In this document: positions 25,828-36,568 of the stretch, in pieces | Numbering within the stretch: the first letter of the stretch is position 1 | Layout: each line of letters opens with the position of its first letter | Source: Desulfobacterales bacterium CG2_30_60_27 | GTDB lineage: Bacteria > Desulfobacterota > Desulfobulbia > Desulfobulbales > CG2-30-60-27 | Direction of reading: 5' to 3' | Length of the DNA: 36,568 nucleotides | Assembly (NCBI GenBank): GCA_001873115.1 | Contig: MNYK01000112.1 | Coordinates: 1 to 36,568 of the forward strand | The notes under the pieces: model-generated | The model's database searches: none | The model's input: the letters and a program-made list of their open reading frames with translations, nothing else | What the model was told of the DNA's origin: nothing | Position numbers and translations under genes: made by a program

Positions 25828-28473
25828 TCAGGTGTCGTCCAGGGCCTTGAGCTCATAGAGTACCTTGAGGGCGTCCAGGGGGGTGAGATTGTCGAGATGG
25901 GTTTCCCTGAGTTTTTTGCGTACCTGGTCCGGGGCCAGCGCAAAGAGGGCGAGCTGGCTGGGTGACTTCCGGCCAGGAGCATCGGCCGGGGCGGTCAGGC
26001 GCGGCTGACCGCTGGCGGTGAGTTCGCCGCCCTCGATATTCTTCAAAAGCTGCTTGGCCCGGACGATCACCGGTTCCGGCACCCCGGCCAGGGCGGCCAC
26101 CTGGATGCCGTAACTGCGGTTGGTGCCGCCGGGCAGGAGCTTGTGGAGAAAAACGATGGTGTCGTTCCACTCCCGCACCGCGATGTTGAAGTTGCGGATG
26201 CGGTCCCAGGTGAGGGCCAGCTCGGTGAGTTCGTGATAATGGGTGGCGAAGATGGTCTTGACGCCGCGGCCGTTCTTGGTGACCAGGGCCTCGGTAACCG
26301 CCCAGGCAATGGCCAGGCCGTCGAAGGTCGAGGTGCCGCGGCCGATTTCGTCCAGCACCACCAGGCTCTTGTCCGTGGCGTTGTTCAAGATGTTGGCGGT
26401 CTCGTTCATCTCGACCATGAAGGTGGACTGGCCACGGCGCAGGTCGTCCATGGCGCCGACCCGGGTGAAGATGCGGTCCACCACGCCGATGGTGGCCGCG
26501 GCCGCCGGCACGAAGGAGCCCATCTGGGCCATGAGCACAATGAGCGCGGTCTGCCGGAGCACCGTGGACTTGCCCGCCATGTTGGGGCCGGTGATGATCA
26601 GCACCTCGTCGGCGGTCTGGTCCAGGTGGATGTCGTTGGGCACAAAACGGCCGGCCGGCAGGGCCCGCTCGATCACCGGATGGCGGCCTTCGGTGATGCC
26701 GATGGCCTCGCCGTCGTTGACCACTGGCCGCACATAGCGATGCTGGCGGGCCGCCTCGGCCAGGGCGGCGTAGAAGTCGAGCCGGGCAATACCCGCCGCG
26801 ACGGCCAGGAGGCGGGGGCTGGCCGCGGCCACTTGGCCGCGCACCTCGGTGAACAGCCGGTACTCCAGCTCCAACTGGCGCTCCTGGGCGTGCAGTACCT
26901 TGTTTTCAAAGTCTTTCAGCTCCGGGGTAATGAAGCGCTCGGCGTTGACCAGGGTCTGCTTGCGGATGAAGTGGTCAGGCACATTGACCGCCTGACCCCG
27001 GCTCACCTCGAAGTAGTAGCCAAAGACCCGGTTGAAGCCTACCTTTAGCTTGGCGATACCGCTGCGCTCTCTCTCCGCCGCCTCCAGGGCGAGGATGTGG
27101 CCCTTGCCGTCGGTGAGCAGGGCCCGCAGTTCATCCACCTCGGCGTTATAGCCGGCCCGGATGAGGCTGCCCTCCCGCAGCCCAACTGGCGCGTCCTCGC
27201 GGATGCTCCGCTCCAGCAATTGATATAGGTCGGCCAGGGGGTCGAGACCCGCCCCCAGCTCGGCCAGCGCCCCGCGACCGTTGGCCACCGCCGCCTGCAG
27301 GGCCGGCAACTGGGCCAGGGACTGCTTCAGGGCAACGAGGTCCCGGCCATTGGCGCTGCCCAGCACCACCCGGCTGTTCAGCCGTTCCAGATCGTAGACC
27401 TGGCCCAAGCGCTCCCGCAGTTCGGCGCGGCCGTCCTGGTCGTCGTAGAGCTGCTCCACCGTGTCCAGCCGCTGGTTGATGACCACGGGGTCGCGCCGGG
27501 GGAAGAGCAGGGCCCGCTTCAGGTGACGGGCGCCCATCGGTGTACGGGTGAAATCCAGGCAGGCCAGCAGAGACCCCTCCCGGGCGTTGCCGATGATGGT
27601 GCGGGTGAGTTCCAGGTTACGGCGGGAGGATTCGTCCACCATGAGCACGCTGGCCAGGTCGATGGGCCGCAGCCGTTCGATATGGTCCAGGTTGGTCTTC
27701 TGGGTCTCCTGGATGTAGTGCAGCAGGGCGCCGGCCGCGCCCAGGCCGGCCTCCATGTGGTCGATGCCGAAGCCAGCCAGGTTGGCCAGACGAAAGTGCT
27801 CCTGCAGGGCGGCGCGGGCCGTGGCCGGATGGAAACCGGCCGTTGGCCGCGGGGTGAGACAGAGATCGTCTGCCAGGGCGACGAGCAAGGACTTGTCCGT
27901 GGCCAGGCCGTCCTCCTCGTCCACCAGCAGTTCGGCGGGCGCCAGGCGCTGCAACTCATCAAGCACCCCGGCCAGACTGTCGCGTTCCGCCACCCAGAAC
28001 TCGCCGGTGGACAGGTCCAGCAGGCTTACGCCCCAGCAGGCCTTGCCGCCCTTGACGGCACCCCGACGACAGACCGCGGCCAGGAAGCGGTTGCTCTTGT
28101 CGTCCAGGAGCTGCGCCTCCACGGCCAGCCCCGGGGTCACCACCCGCACTACCTCCCGCTTCACCACCCCCTTGGCCTGGGCCGGGTCCTCGGTCTGCTC
28201 GCAGACCGCCACCCGGTGGCCGGCCCGCACCAGTCGGGCAAGATACCCGGCCGAGGCGTGATGCGGCACCCCGCACATGGGAATCTTCTCGCCGTTGTCC
28301 TGATGGCCGCGGGCGGTGAGGGTGATACCCAGCACCCGGGAGGCGAGCTTGGCGTCGTCAAAAAACATCTCGTAGAAGTCGCCCATGCGATAAAACAGGA
28401 TGGCGTCCTGGTGCTGGGCCTTGATCTCCAGGTACTGCTGGAGCATGGGGGTGAGCTTGGCCGGCTGGGTCAT
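25828..28473 (-). CDS. mutS: DNA mismatch repair protein MutS
   Basis: An 881-residue mismatch-recognition ATPase. The mismatch-binding domain starts with [29 protein letters not shown]; it contains the Phe-x-Glu (FYE) motif that inserts at the mispair. Connector, lever and clamp domains follow. The ATPase has Walker [10 protein letters not shown] (about 627-636), Walker [21 protein letters not shown] and ATHYHEL. The C-terminus is conserved with [10 protein letters not shown]-type residues ([17 protein letters not shown]). The ATG overlaps the TGA of the upstream phosphoesterase gene by four bases, so they are coupled. No mutL is in the window. Length and motifs are normal. Confidence 0.98.
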   Translation of the reverse strand: MTQPAKLTPMLQQYLEIKAQHQDAILFYRMGDFYEMFFDDAKLASRVLGITLTARGHQDNGEKIPMCGVPHHASAGYLARLVRAGHRVAVCEQTEDPAQAKGVVKREVVRVVTPGLAVEAQLLDDKSNRFLAAVCRRGAVKGGKACWGVSLLDLSTGEFWVAERDSLAGVLDELQRLAPAELLVDEEDGLATDKSLLVALADDLCLTPRPTAGFHPATARAALQEHFRLANLAGFGIDHMEAGLGAAGALLHYIQETQKTNLDHIERLRPIDLASVLMVDESSRRNLELTRTIIGNAREGSLLACLDFTRTPMGARHLKRALLFPRRDPVVINQRLDTVEQLYDDQDGRAELRERLGQVYDLERLNSRVVLGSANGRDLVALKQSLAQLPALQAAVANGRGALAELGAGLDPLADLYQLLERSIREDAPVGLREGSLIRAGYNAEVDELRALLTDGKGHILALEAAERERSGIAKLKVGFNRVFGYYFEVSRGQAVNVPDHFIRKQTLVNAERFITPELKDFENKVLHAQERQLELEYRLFTEVRGQVAAASPRLLAVAAGIARLDFYAALAEAARQHRYVRPVVNDGEAIGITEGRHPVIERALPAGRFVPNDIHLDQTADEVLIITGPNMAGKSTVLRQTALIVLMAQMGSFVPAAAATIGVVDRIFTRVGAMDDLRRGQSTFMVEMNETANILNNATDKSLVVLDEIGRGTSTFDGLAIAWAVTEALVTKNGRGVKTIFATHYHELTELALTWDRIRNFNIAVREWNDTIVFLHKLLPGGTNRSYGIQVAALAGVPEPVIVRAKQLLKNIEGGELTASGQPRLTAPADAPGRKSPSQLALFALAPDQVRKKLRETHLDNLTPLDALKVLYELKALDDT

Positions 28474-28964
28474 GGCAGGACCGGCACCTCGTGAATGACG
28501 CCGCGCAGGGTGTCGCCGGCCTCCAGGATGGCGTAGGTGCCCGGCGCGCCATGGCGGCCCACGGCCAGGAAGCTGCCCGGGTTCACCAGCAGGATGCCAC
28601 CTATCCGGCGGCAGGAAGGGCGATGGGTGTGACCATAGACGATGCAGTCCACCTCTTCGAACTCAAAGGGCAGGCGCTCCTCGGGGTCGTAGCCCAGGCC
28701 CTGGCCGTGGATGAGGCCGATGACAAAGCCCGCCACCTGTACCACCTTTTTCGCGGGCAGCAACTTTTGGGTCGCCAGGCTGCACATGTTGCCGCACACA
28801 CCATGCACCTCCTTGCCGGCAAAGGCCTCGAGCACGGCCAGCTCGGTAAGATCGCCGGCGTGCAGGATAACCTCGCAGCCGGCAAAACAGGTCTCCACCA
28901 GGGCCCGGAAGCGCGGCGCGGGCACGGCGAGGTGGGTGTCGGAGAGAACGCCGATACGGATCAT
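28470..28964 (-). CDS. YfcE/MJ0936-type metallophosphoesterase
   Basis: A 164-residue enzyme of the calcineurin-like phosphoesterase family. Metal-site motifs run in order: GVLSDTH (about 5-11), [14 protein letters not shown] (where many members have GNCD), IHGQGLG and YGHTHRPS, then LVNPGS. Such proteins hydrolyse phosphodiesters in vitro; the natural substrate is generally not known. It is coupled to mutS by a 4-base ATGA overlap, and it starts 177 bases from the divergent RluA-type gene. No strong ribosome-binding site precedes the ATG. Confidence 0.88.
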   Translation of the reverse strand: MIRIGVLSDTHLAVPAPRFRALVETCFAGCEVILHAGDLTELAVLEAFAGKEVHGVCGNMCSLATQKLLPAKKVVQVAGFVIGLIHGQGLGYDPEERLPFEFEEVDCIVYGHTHRPSCRRIGGILLVNPGSFLAVGRHGAPGTYAILEAGDTLRGVIHEVPVLP

Positions 28965-29141
28965 AGTTGGCTATCCCATGGCGAAAGATCGTTTGCCCAA
29001 TTCCCGGCACCCCAAGTTCCGAGGTCGCCGGGGGTCCATGATAAACCAGCGGCGCGGAAAACTCAACAGCAACGGGCAGTCCGGCCATGATCTCAGCCGC
29101 GAGGTGTTGCGCTCGGGAACCTATTCGTATAAGTTAACACC

Positions 29142-29897
29142 ATGCTCAAACCTGCCAAACCCCGCACCAGATTCCTCCCCAGAGGTCTCGTGATCCTGCA
29201 CGAAGACCAGGATATTCTCGTGGTGGACAAGCCCCCGGGGTTTTTGACCATGGGCACGGACACGGAAAAAGAACGCACCGTCTACTTCATCCTCACCGAT
29301 TATGTCCGCAAGGGTTACTCCAAGTCCAGGAACCGCATCTTCATCGTGCACCGGCTGGACCGGGATGCCTCGGGCCTGCTCATCTTCGTCAAGAGCGAAG
29401 AGGCCAAGCGCCGTTTGCAGGGCCAGTGGCCGGAGACCAAGAAGACCTATGTCGCCGTGGTGCATGGCCGGCTGGAAAAGCCCGCGGCCACCATTTCCTC
29501 CTGTCTGATGGAAAACGCGGCCCACCGCGTCTACTCGACCGCCGACCCGCAGAAAGGCTATCTGTCCCATACCGCGTACAAGGTGGTGCAGCAGACCAGG
29601 GACCTGGCCTTGCTGGAGATTGACCTGTTGACCGGCAGAAAGCACCAGATCCGCGTGCATCTGGCCGAGAGCGGCCACCCCATTGTCGGCGACCGGCGCT
29701 ATAGCAAAGACGGTAAGGCTTACAAACGCATGGCCTTGCATGCCATGGCGCTTTCCTTCAAACACCCGGCTAGCGGCAAGGAGATGACCTTTACCACCGG
29801 GGTGCCGGACTATTTCACCAAACTAATGGGCAAGGTGGAGGCGAAAACCGTATCCCCTCACCCGCCCAGCCCCCCTGAACCGACCATAAAAAAGTAA
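29142..29897 (+). CDS. RluA-family pseudouridine synthase
   Basis: A 251-residue RNA-modifying enzyme. It lacks an S4 domain and starts with ILHEDQDILVVDKPPGFLTM; the catalytic motif HRLDRDASGLL has Asp73. KTYVAVVHG, LTGRKHQIRVHLAESGHPIVGDRRY and LHAMALSFKHPASG complete the family core. The RNA target (23S rRNA, tRNA or other) cannot be told from sequence. The last 20 residues (SPHPPSPPEPTIKK) are an ordinary low-complexity tail. No clear ribosome-binding site precedes the ATG. It is divergent from the phosphoesterase-mutS pair. Confidence 0.9.
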   Translation: MLKPAKPRTRFLPRGLVILHEDQDILVVDKPPGFLTMGTDTEKERTVYFILTDYVRKGYSKSRNRIFIVHRLDRDASGLLIFVKSEEAKRRLQGQWPETKKTYVAVVHGRLEKPAATISSCLMENAAHRVYSTADPQKGYLSHTAYKVVQQTRDLALLEIDLLTGRKHQIRVHLAESGHPIVGDRRYSKDGKAYKRMALHAMALSFKHPASGKEMTFTTGVPDYFTKLMGKVEAKTVSPHPPSPPEPTIKK

Positions 29898-30070
29898 AAT
29901 ATTCATGGCCGGAACACGATTCATAGGGGAAAAGCCAAGGGGTCGCCTGGACATTGGACAAACTGAGATGAAAAATTGCCGCGAATAATGGCTGTGCACG
30001 CCCGGCTTGACCAGAACCTCCTTGTCCCGTAAACTGGCTTCTCCTTCCCTTCTGCCCAGGAATCCAGGCC

Positions 30071-31177
<1,107 letters not shown>

Positions 31178-31189
31178 ACGCCACAAGCC

Positions 31190-31200
31190 TGATACATCTG
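31190..31200 (+). repeat. 11-base word shared with the palindrome at the mtaD start
   Basis: TGATACATCTG here is identical to 6270-6280 and, inverted, to the other arm of that palindrome. It lies 12 bases after the mtnA stop. Confidence 0.4.
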
Positions 31201-31205
31201 TTGTC

Positions 31206-32381
31206 TTATGGTCTTTGCCCCTTTGTGCCTTTGTGCCTTTGTGCCTCTGCCTCTCCCGTATCCAACATCGACCAAACCGCGTCGTGCAAGCGCGGCCTAA
31301 ACTCCTTGATCAGTTCATTTTCCCGAGAGGGGTGCACCCGATTGGTGAGCAGCACTACGGCCGCGTCGCGTTCAGGGTCCATCCAGAAGGAGGTGCCGGT
31401 GAACCCCAGGTGGCCGACGCTGGCCGGGGAAATCAGGGCGCCGCCACTCGAACCGGTTGGCGCCGGCGTGTCAAACCCCAGGGCCCTGGCGCCGGCCTCG
31501 GTGCCCTCCGGACGGCGTAGAAAGGACCGCAGCGTGTCGCCATCATAAGCGCACGGCTCCTCGCGGCCCTGCCACTGGTCCAAAATATGGCCGACCAGGG
31601 TGGTGACACCAACGATGTCGCCGAACAGGCCGGCCTGTCCCGCCACCCCACCCAGGACCCAGGCGTTGTCGTCGCTTACCTCGCCGCACAGCACCCGTTG
31701 GCGCCAGGGGCAGTTCTCGGTGCAGGCAAAAATCGTGGCCCCGTGGCCGACGCGCTCGGCCGTGGGCACGAAGAAGAGGTGGTCGCAAAGCCCCATCGGC
31801 GCATAGATCCTTTCCCGGACAAAATGGTCCAGCCGCTGGCCGGCGAGCCTTTCCACGGCCCAGCCGAGCAACAGAAAGCCCAAGTCACTGTATACCGTCC
31901 GGCGGCCCGGCGGATGTTCCAGGGGTTCAGCCAGGACCATGGCCAGCATGGCCGGACCTGTGGCCTCCCTGTCAAATTCATGGAACTTTTTATAAAATTC
32001 CCGGTGGGCTGGCAACCCGGCTTGGTGGCAGAGGAGTTGCCGCAGGGTTATAGCGTCCTTGTCCGCAGGAACGGCCTGGCCCAGGAGGGCGGCCAGCCCG
32101 CTGGCCAGGGAGAGGCGCCGGTCGCGCAGCAGACAGAGTACGGCCAGGGTGGTGGCCAGGGGCTTGGTCAAGGAGGCCAGGTCAAAAACCGTGGCCTTGT
32201 CCACCGCGCTCCGCTCCGCTAAAAAAGAGGTACAACCCTCGGTTATGAACCAGGTTTTTCCGTGGCCGACCGGCCCGGCCACGATCCCGACCGCGGCCCC
32301 GGGAAAGACCTGGTTTTCCAACCCCTCGCGCAGGAGCCTTGCCACCATTTTTTCCACGTTCTTTTTCCTCTTTGCCGCCAT
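31206..32381 (-). CDS. Serine hydrolase of the beta-lactamase/penicillin-binding (class C) family
   Basis: A 391-residue protein. SLTK (Ser70-Lys73) is the SxxK nucleophile motif; YSD at 164-166 replaces YxN in the usual way for this group, and GHLGFTGTSFWMD near the end is the third motif. LRQLLCHQAGLPAH is also typical. No signal peptide is evident. Members include esterases and D-amino-acid or peptidoglycan hydrolases; the substrate here is unknown. The start is the ATG at 32381 (MAAKRKK), with a TTG at 32417 in frame as an alternative; neither has a good ribosome-binding site. The last 12 residues (AQRHKGTKGQRP) are encoded by a CCTTTGTG-type repeat. It is convergent with mtnA and points away from the candidate origin. 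Confidence 0.88.
   Translation of the reverse strand: MAAKRKKNVEKMVARLLREGLENQVFPGAAVGIVAGPVGHGKTWFITEGCTSFLAERSAVDKATVFDLASLTKPLATTLAVLCLLRDRRLSLASGLAALLGQAVPADKDAITLRQLLCHQAGLPAHREFYKKFHEFDREATGPAMLAMVLAEPLEHPPGRRTVYSDLGFLLLGWAVERLAGQRLDHFVRERIYAPMGLCDHLFFVPTAERVGHGATIFACTENCPWRQRVLCGEVSDDNAWVLGGVAGQAGLFGDIVGVTTLVGHILDQWQGREEPCAYDGDTLRSFLRRPEGTEAGARALGFDTPAPTGSSGGALISPASVGHLGFTGTSFWMDPERDAAVVLLTNRVHPSRENELIKEFRPRLHDAVWSMLDTGEAEAQRHKGTKGQRP
31211..31256. repeat. Tandem CCTTTGTG-type repeat
   Basis: On plus it runs CCCCTTTGTGCCTTTGTGCC, then TTTGTGCCTCTGCCTCTCC. It forms the 3' end of the serine hydrolase gene and supplies its stop. A similar GGCAAAG-rich stretch lies at 36500-36530. Confidence 0.7.
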
Positions 32382-32608
32382 GGGGTGGCGTCTTGGGAAG
32401 CTGCTTCGCAAAAGCAAGCCGCGTCACCCCGTAATTGGCTTTATAATGATTGAATTTTGGTCGGTTTTACACTATGCTTCCCATACTTTTTCAACCACCT
32501 GATCGGGCCGGAAAAAATGGTCTTAATTTAACAACAAAATCAGTCTCATACCCAGATCTCGCCTGGAACGCTTTTCCCAGTCTCCGAACCTGTTTTTTAA
32601 AACCCTTG

Positions 32609-32651
32609 GGAAAAGATGTTGGTTGCTTTTGGAAAAGATGTTGAAAAGATG
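32609..32651. repeat. Direct repeat GGAAAAGATGTTG (three copies, the last partial)
   Basis: Copies at 32609-32621, 32631-32643 and a partial one at 32643-32651. The regular spacing next to the DnaA boxes suggests protein binding at the origin. Confidence 0.6.
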
Positions 32652-32672
32652 CTTTTAGTACTCTTCCACATA

Positions 32673-32681
32673 TTATCCACA
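32673..32681 (+). promoter_or_regulatory. DnaA box, consensus TTATCCACA
   Basis: Exact match to the DnaA consensus in an AT-rich region 120 bases before dnaN. Confidence 0.75.
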
Positions 32682-32728
32682 CACTGGGTGTTAACAAACT
32701 TTGTTTTAATTTTAAAGAGTTATATTAG

Positions 32729-32737
32729 TTATACACA
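32729..32737 (+). promoter_or_regulatory. DnaA box variant TTATACACA
   Basis: One change from consensus at the tolerated fifth base. It lies 64 bases before the dnaN start, so it could also mediate DnaA control of dnaN. Confidence 0.55.
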
Positions 32738-32801
32738 AACCAACACCCCTTACTACCACCATTTTTTTAAATAACTTAAAGAAAGATAGAGGGCGCACGC
32801 T

Positions 32802-33932
32802 ATGTCTTTGACCATGAACGTGAACAGAAATGACTTGCTTGCATGCCTTTCCTCCCTGCAAAACGTCACGGGCAAGAAGGGCAACATGGCCATTCTTGCC
32901 AATGTACTGATCCAGGTGGAAGGCGGTCATCTCTTACTTACCGGCACTGACCTTGAGGTTGGCGTCCGCATCAGCGTACCGGCGGAAATAATTACCCCGG
33001 GCACCATCACCCTGCCTTGCAGAAAATTTTTTGAGGTTATCAGGGAAACGCCGGCCGAAACCGTAAGACTTGAGGTGCTGGACAACCTGCAGGCGAAAAT
33101 TTCAGCCGGAAAAAGCGAATATCGCCTGGGGGGAACGCCCAGCGAGGAGTTTCCCTCTTTTCCCGAATACAAAGAAGAGAGCATGATAACCCTGCCCTCG
33201 GAACTGCTGGCAGAGCTTATCGACAAAACGATCTTCTCTTTGGCCCCTGAGAGTGAAAGCCAGTTCAACCTGACCAGTCTGCTGCTGGAGAAAGAAAACA
33301 AGAACGGCACCATGGTCCTGCGTACCGTCTCCTCGGACGGCCACCGCCTGTCTCTCATGGAAAAGGAGGCCAGCCCGGAGGTGGAAAAACTCTCCATGAA
33401 CAACACCATTCTCATCCCGCGTAAAGGGGTGCAGGAGATCCGTAAATTTTGTGACCTGGCCGTCACCCTGCAGTTCGGGCTGGAGGAAAAGCAGGCGGTG
33501 GTCAAAAGTGGCAATGCCCTGCTGGTCATCCGCCTCATGCAGGGGGACTTCCCCGACTATCGGAACATCCTGGCCATTATCAAGAAGGAAAACCCGGTGC
33601 AGGTGGCGCGTGGCCCCTTCATGAATTCCATGAAGCGCATGAACCTCTTTGCCGAGGACAAGTACAATATGGTCAATTTCGACATCAAGGGCAACACCAT
33701 AGTGCTCTCTTCCCAGAGCGTCGATCTTGGCGATGCCAGAGACGAAGTGGAAATCAACTACGCCGGCCAGGACCTCAAATTGGGCTTCAACGGCAGATAT
33801 TACCTGGAAACCATGCAGGTCATGCATAGCGACAAGGTCAAGGCCTACATCAACAGCGAGGAAAGCCCCTGCCTTGTCGAGGGCGACGAAGACCCGGGCT
33901 TCATGAGCATCATCATGCCCATGAAAAGCTAG
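32802..33932 (+). CDS. dnaN: DNA polymerase III sliding clamp (beta subunit)
   Basis: A 376-residue protein with three clamp domains; as a dimer it encircles DNA and tethers polymerase III. Typical segments are LLTGTDLEVGVRISVPA in the first domain, the hinge with EFPSFPE, ILIPRKGVQEIR in the third repeat and the closing FMSIIMPMKS. AGAGGG precedes the ATG. It lies directly after the candidate origin and 57 bases before the gyrB start used here. recF, often next in other bacteria, is absent. No abnormalities. Confidence 0.97.
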   Translation: MSLTMNVNRNDLLACLSSLQNVTGKKGNMAILANVLIQVEGGHLLLTGTDLEVGVRISVPAEIITPGTITLPCRKFFEVIRETPAETVRLEVLDNLQAKISAGKSEYRLGGTPSEEFPSFPEYKEESMITLPSELLAELIDKTIFSLAPESESQFNLTSLLLEKENKNGTMVLRTVSSDGHRLSLMEKEASPEVEKLSMNNTILIPRKGVQEIRKFCDLAVTLQFGLEEKQAVVKSGNALLVIRLMQGDFPDYRNILAIIKKENPVQVARGPFMNSMKRMNLFAEDKYNMVNFDIKGNTIVLSSQSVDLGDARDEVEINYAGQDLKLGFNGRYYLETMQVMHSDKVKAYINSEESPCLVEGDEDPGFMSIIMPMKS

Positions 33933-33989
33933 CGGCGACTACCGGGATATCTCATTCTTGACCTGAAAAAAAACAGAGGTTTGCATACA

Positions 33990-36388
<2,399 letters not shown>

Positions 36389-36389
<1 letters not shown>

Positions 36390-36439
36390 GAGCCGTTACG
36401 AAATAACTTGGCCATTTATATTGATTTCGTTACGGCTCC
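36389..36439 (+). repeat. Perfect 16-base inverted repeat after gyrB
   Basis: Arms 36389-36404 (GGAGCCGTTACGAAAT) and 36424-36439 with a 19-base loop; the first base is the last base of the gyrB stop. No T-run follows, so it may act as a processing or transcript-end hairpin more than a simple terminator. Confidence 0.85.
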
Positions 36440-36568
36440 TTATGCCGCTCCAGTCAACTCGTTGGCCATGTTATTTTTTTACAGCGGCTTAGCTACAAGA
36501 AGGGGCAAAGCGACAGAGAGGCAAAGGGTGTGAACCCGATGCATCAGCCATTCCCCGGCCCTACAAGC
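36440..36568. other. Downstream flank of gyrB, no gene seen
   Basis: No gene is supported. Bases 36500-36530 carry AAGGGGCAAAGCGACAGAGA and GGCAAAGGG, similar in style to the repeat at 31211-31256. Confidence 0.5.

Larger units (their letters stand above)
32600..32760. other. Candidate chromosomal replication origin (oriC)
   Basis: The 420-base gap between the serine hydrolase and dnaN holds a perfect DnaA box TTATCCACA (32673-32681), a second strong variant TTATACACA (32729-32737), a weaker TCTTCCACA (32662-32670) and a long AT-rich stretch between them (about 32690-32735). Before the boxes is a run of three related words, GGAAAAGATGTTG at 32609-32621 and 32631-32643 plus GAAAAGATG at 32643-32651. 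dnaN and gyrB follow on plus, and most genes to the left point the other way. dnaA is not in the window. Bases 32418-32599 hold nothing else I can name. Confidence 0.6.

Noticed and set aside
33981-33989. TTG start for gyrB
   Set aside because: It lies directly against the AGAGG site; the GTG at 33990 has normal spacing.

Overview
The window looks like a chromosomal segment of a GC-rich Gram-negative bacterium, most likely Desulfobacterota (Desulfobulbales-like). That placement is an inference from gene content and codon style: dnaN directly followed by gyrB with no recF, an aroK-aroC-glgA-gap cluster, the repeat families and the proteins' general appearance. No rRNA or other marker is present to confirm it.

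Layout. 1-2456 is a graveyard of conflict/mobile genes: an ATPase-Fic chimeric fragment and a TOTE-type primase-helicase gutted by two internal deletions. It abuts the 3' side of a tRNA-Phe gene (2558-2633, minus). 2682-4889 holds small housekeeping genes: an RDD membrane protein and a zinc-ribbon protein on minus, then a lipoprotein and Pcm on plus. 4907-15678 is a run of seven minus-strand genes, read in the order aroK, aroC, glgA-like GT5, gap, a 1415-residue dikinase-like protein, a GGDEF protein and mtaD. 15953-23446 is an accessory island. It starts with rdgB, then parDE, a decayed divergent copy of the rdgB 3' end, an AAA/DUF4143 ATPase, an EF-hand protein, a DUF2281/PemK-type toxin-antitoxin pair between imperfect direct repeats, an IS110-like remnant, and a four-helix-bundle-suffix gene next to a Bro-N gene. 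23642-32381 is core again: kup, mutS with a YfcE-type phosphoesterase, an RluA-type synthase, mtnA and a serine hydrolase. 32455-36389 carries a candidate replication origin (DnaA boxes, AT-rich stretch) followed by dnaN and gyrB. Most genes left of the origin lie on minus and both genes right of it on plus, as expected for divergent replication.

How the genes work together. aroK and aroC supply two steps of the shikimate pathway; aroC and the GT5 gene are tightly coupled (5 bases apart). The GT5 glycosyltransferase, GAPDH and the large dikinase form a carbohydrate block. The dikinase keeps the PPDK-type ATP-grasp and phosphohistidine domains but lacks the PEP/pyruvate barrel, so its phosphate acceptor is unknown. 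A glucan is a tempting idea because of the adjacent glycogen-synthase-like gene, and this is my lead candidate for something undescribed. mtaD and mtnA, 24 kb apart, are two steps of a deaminase-type methylthioadenosine salvage route. Several short low-complexity repeats and perfect inverted repeats are scattered between genes. One provides the only ATG near the 5' end of mtaD and another encodes the C-terminal tail of the serine hydrolase.
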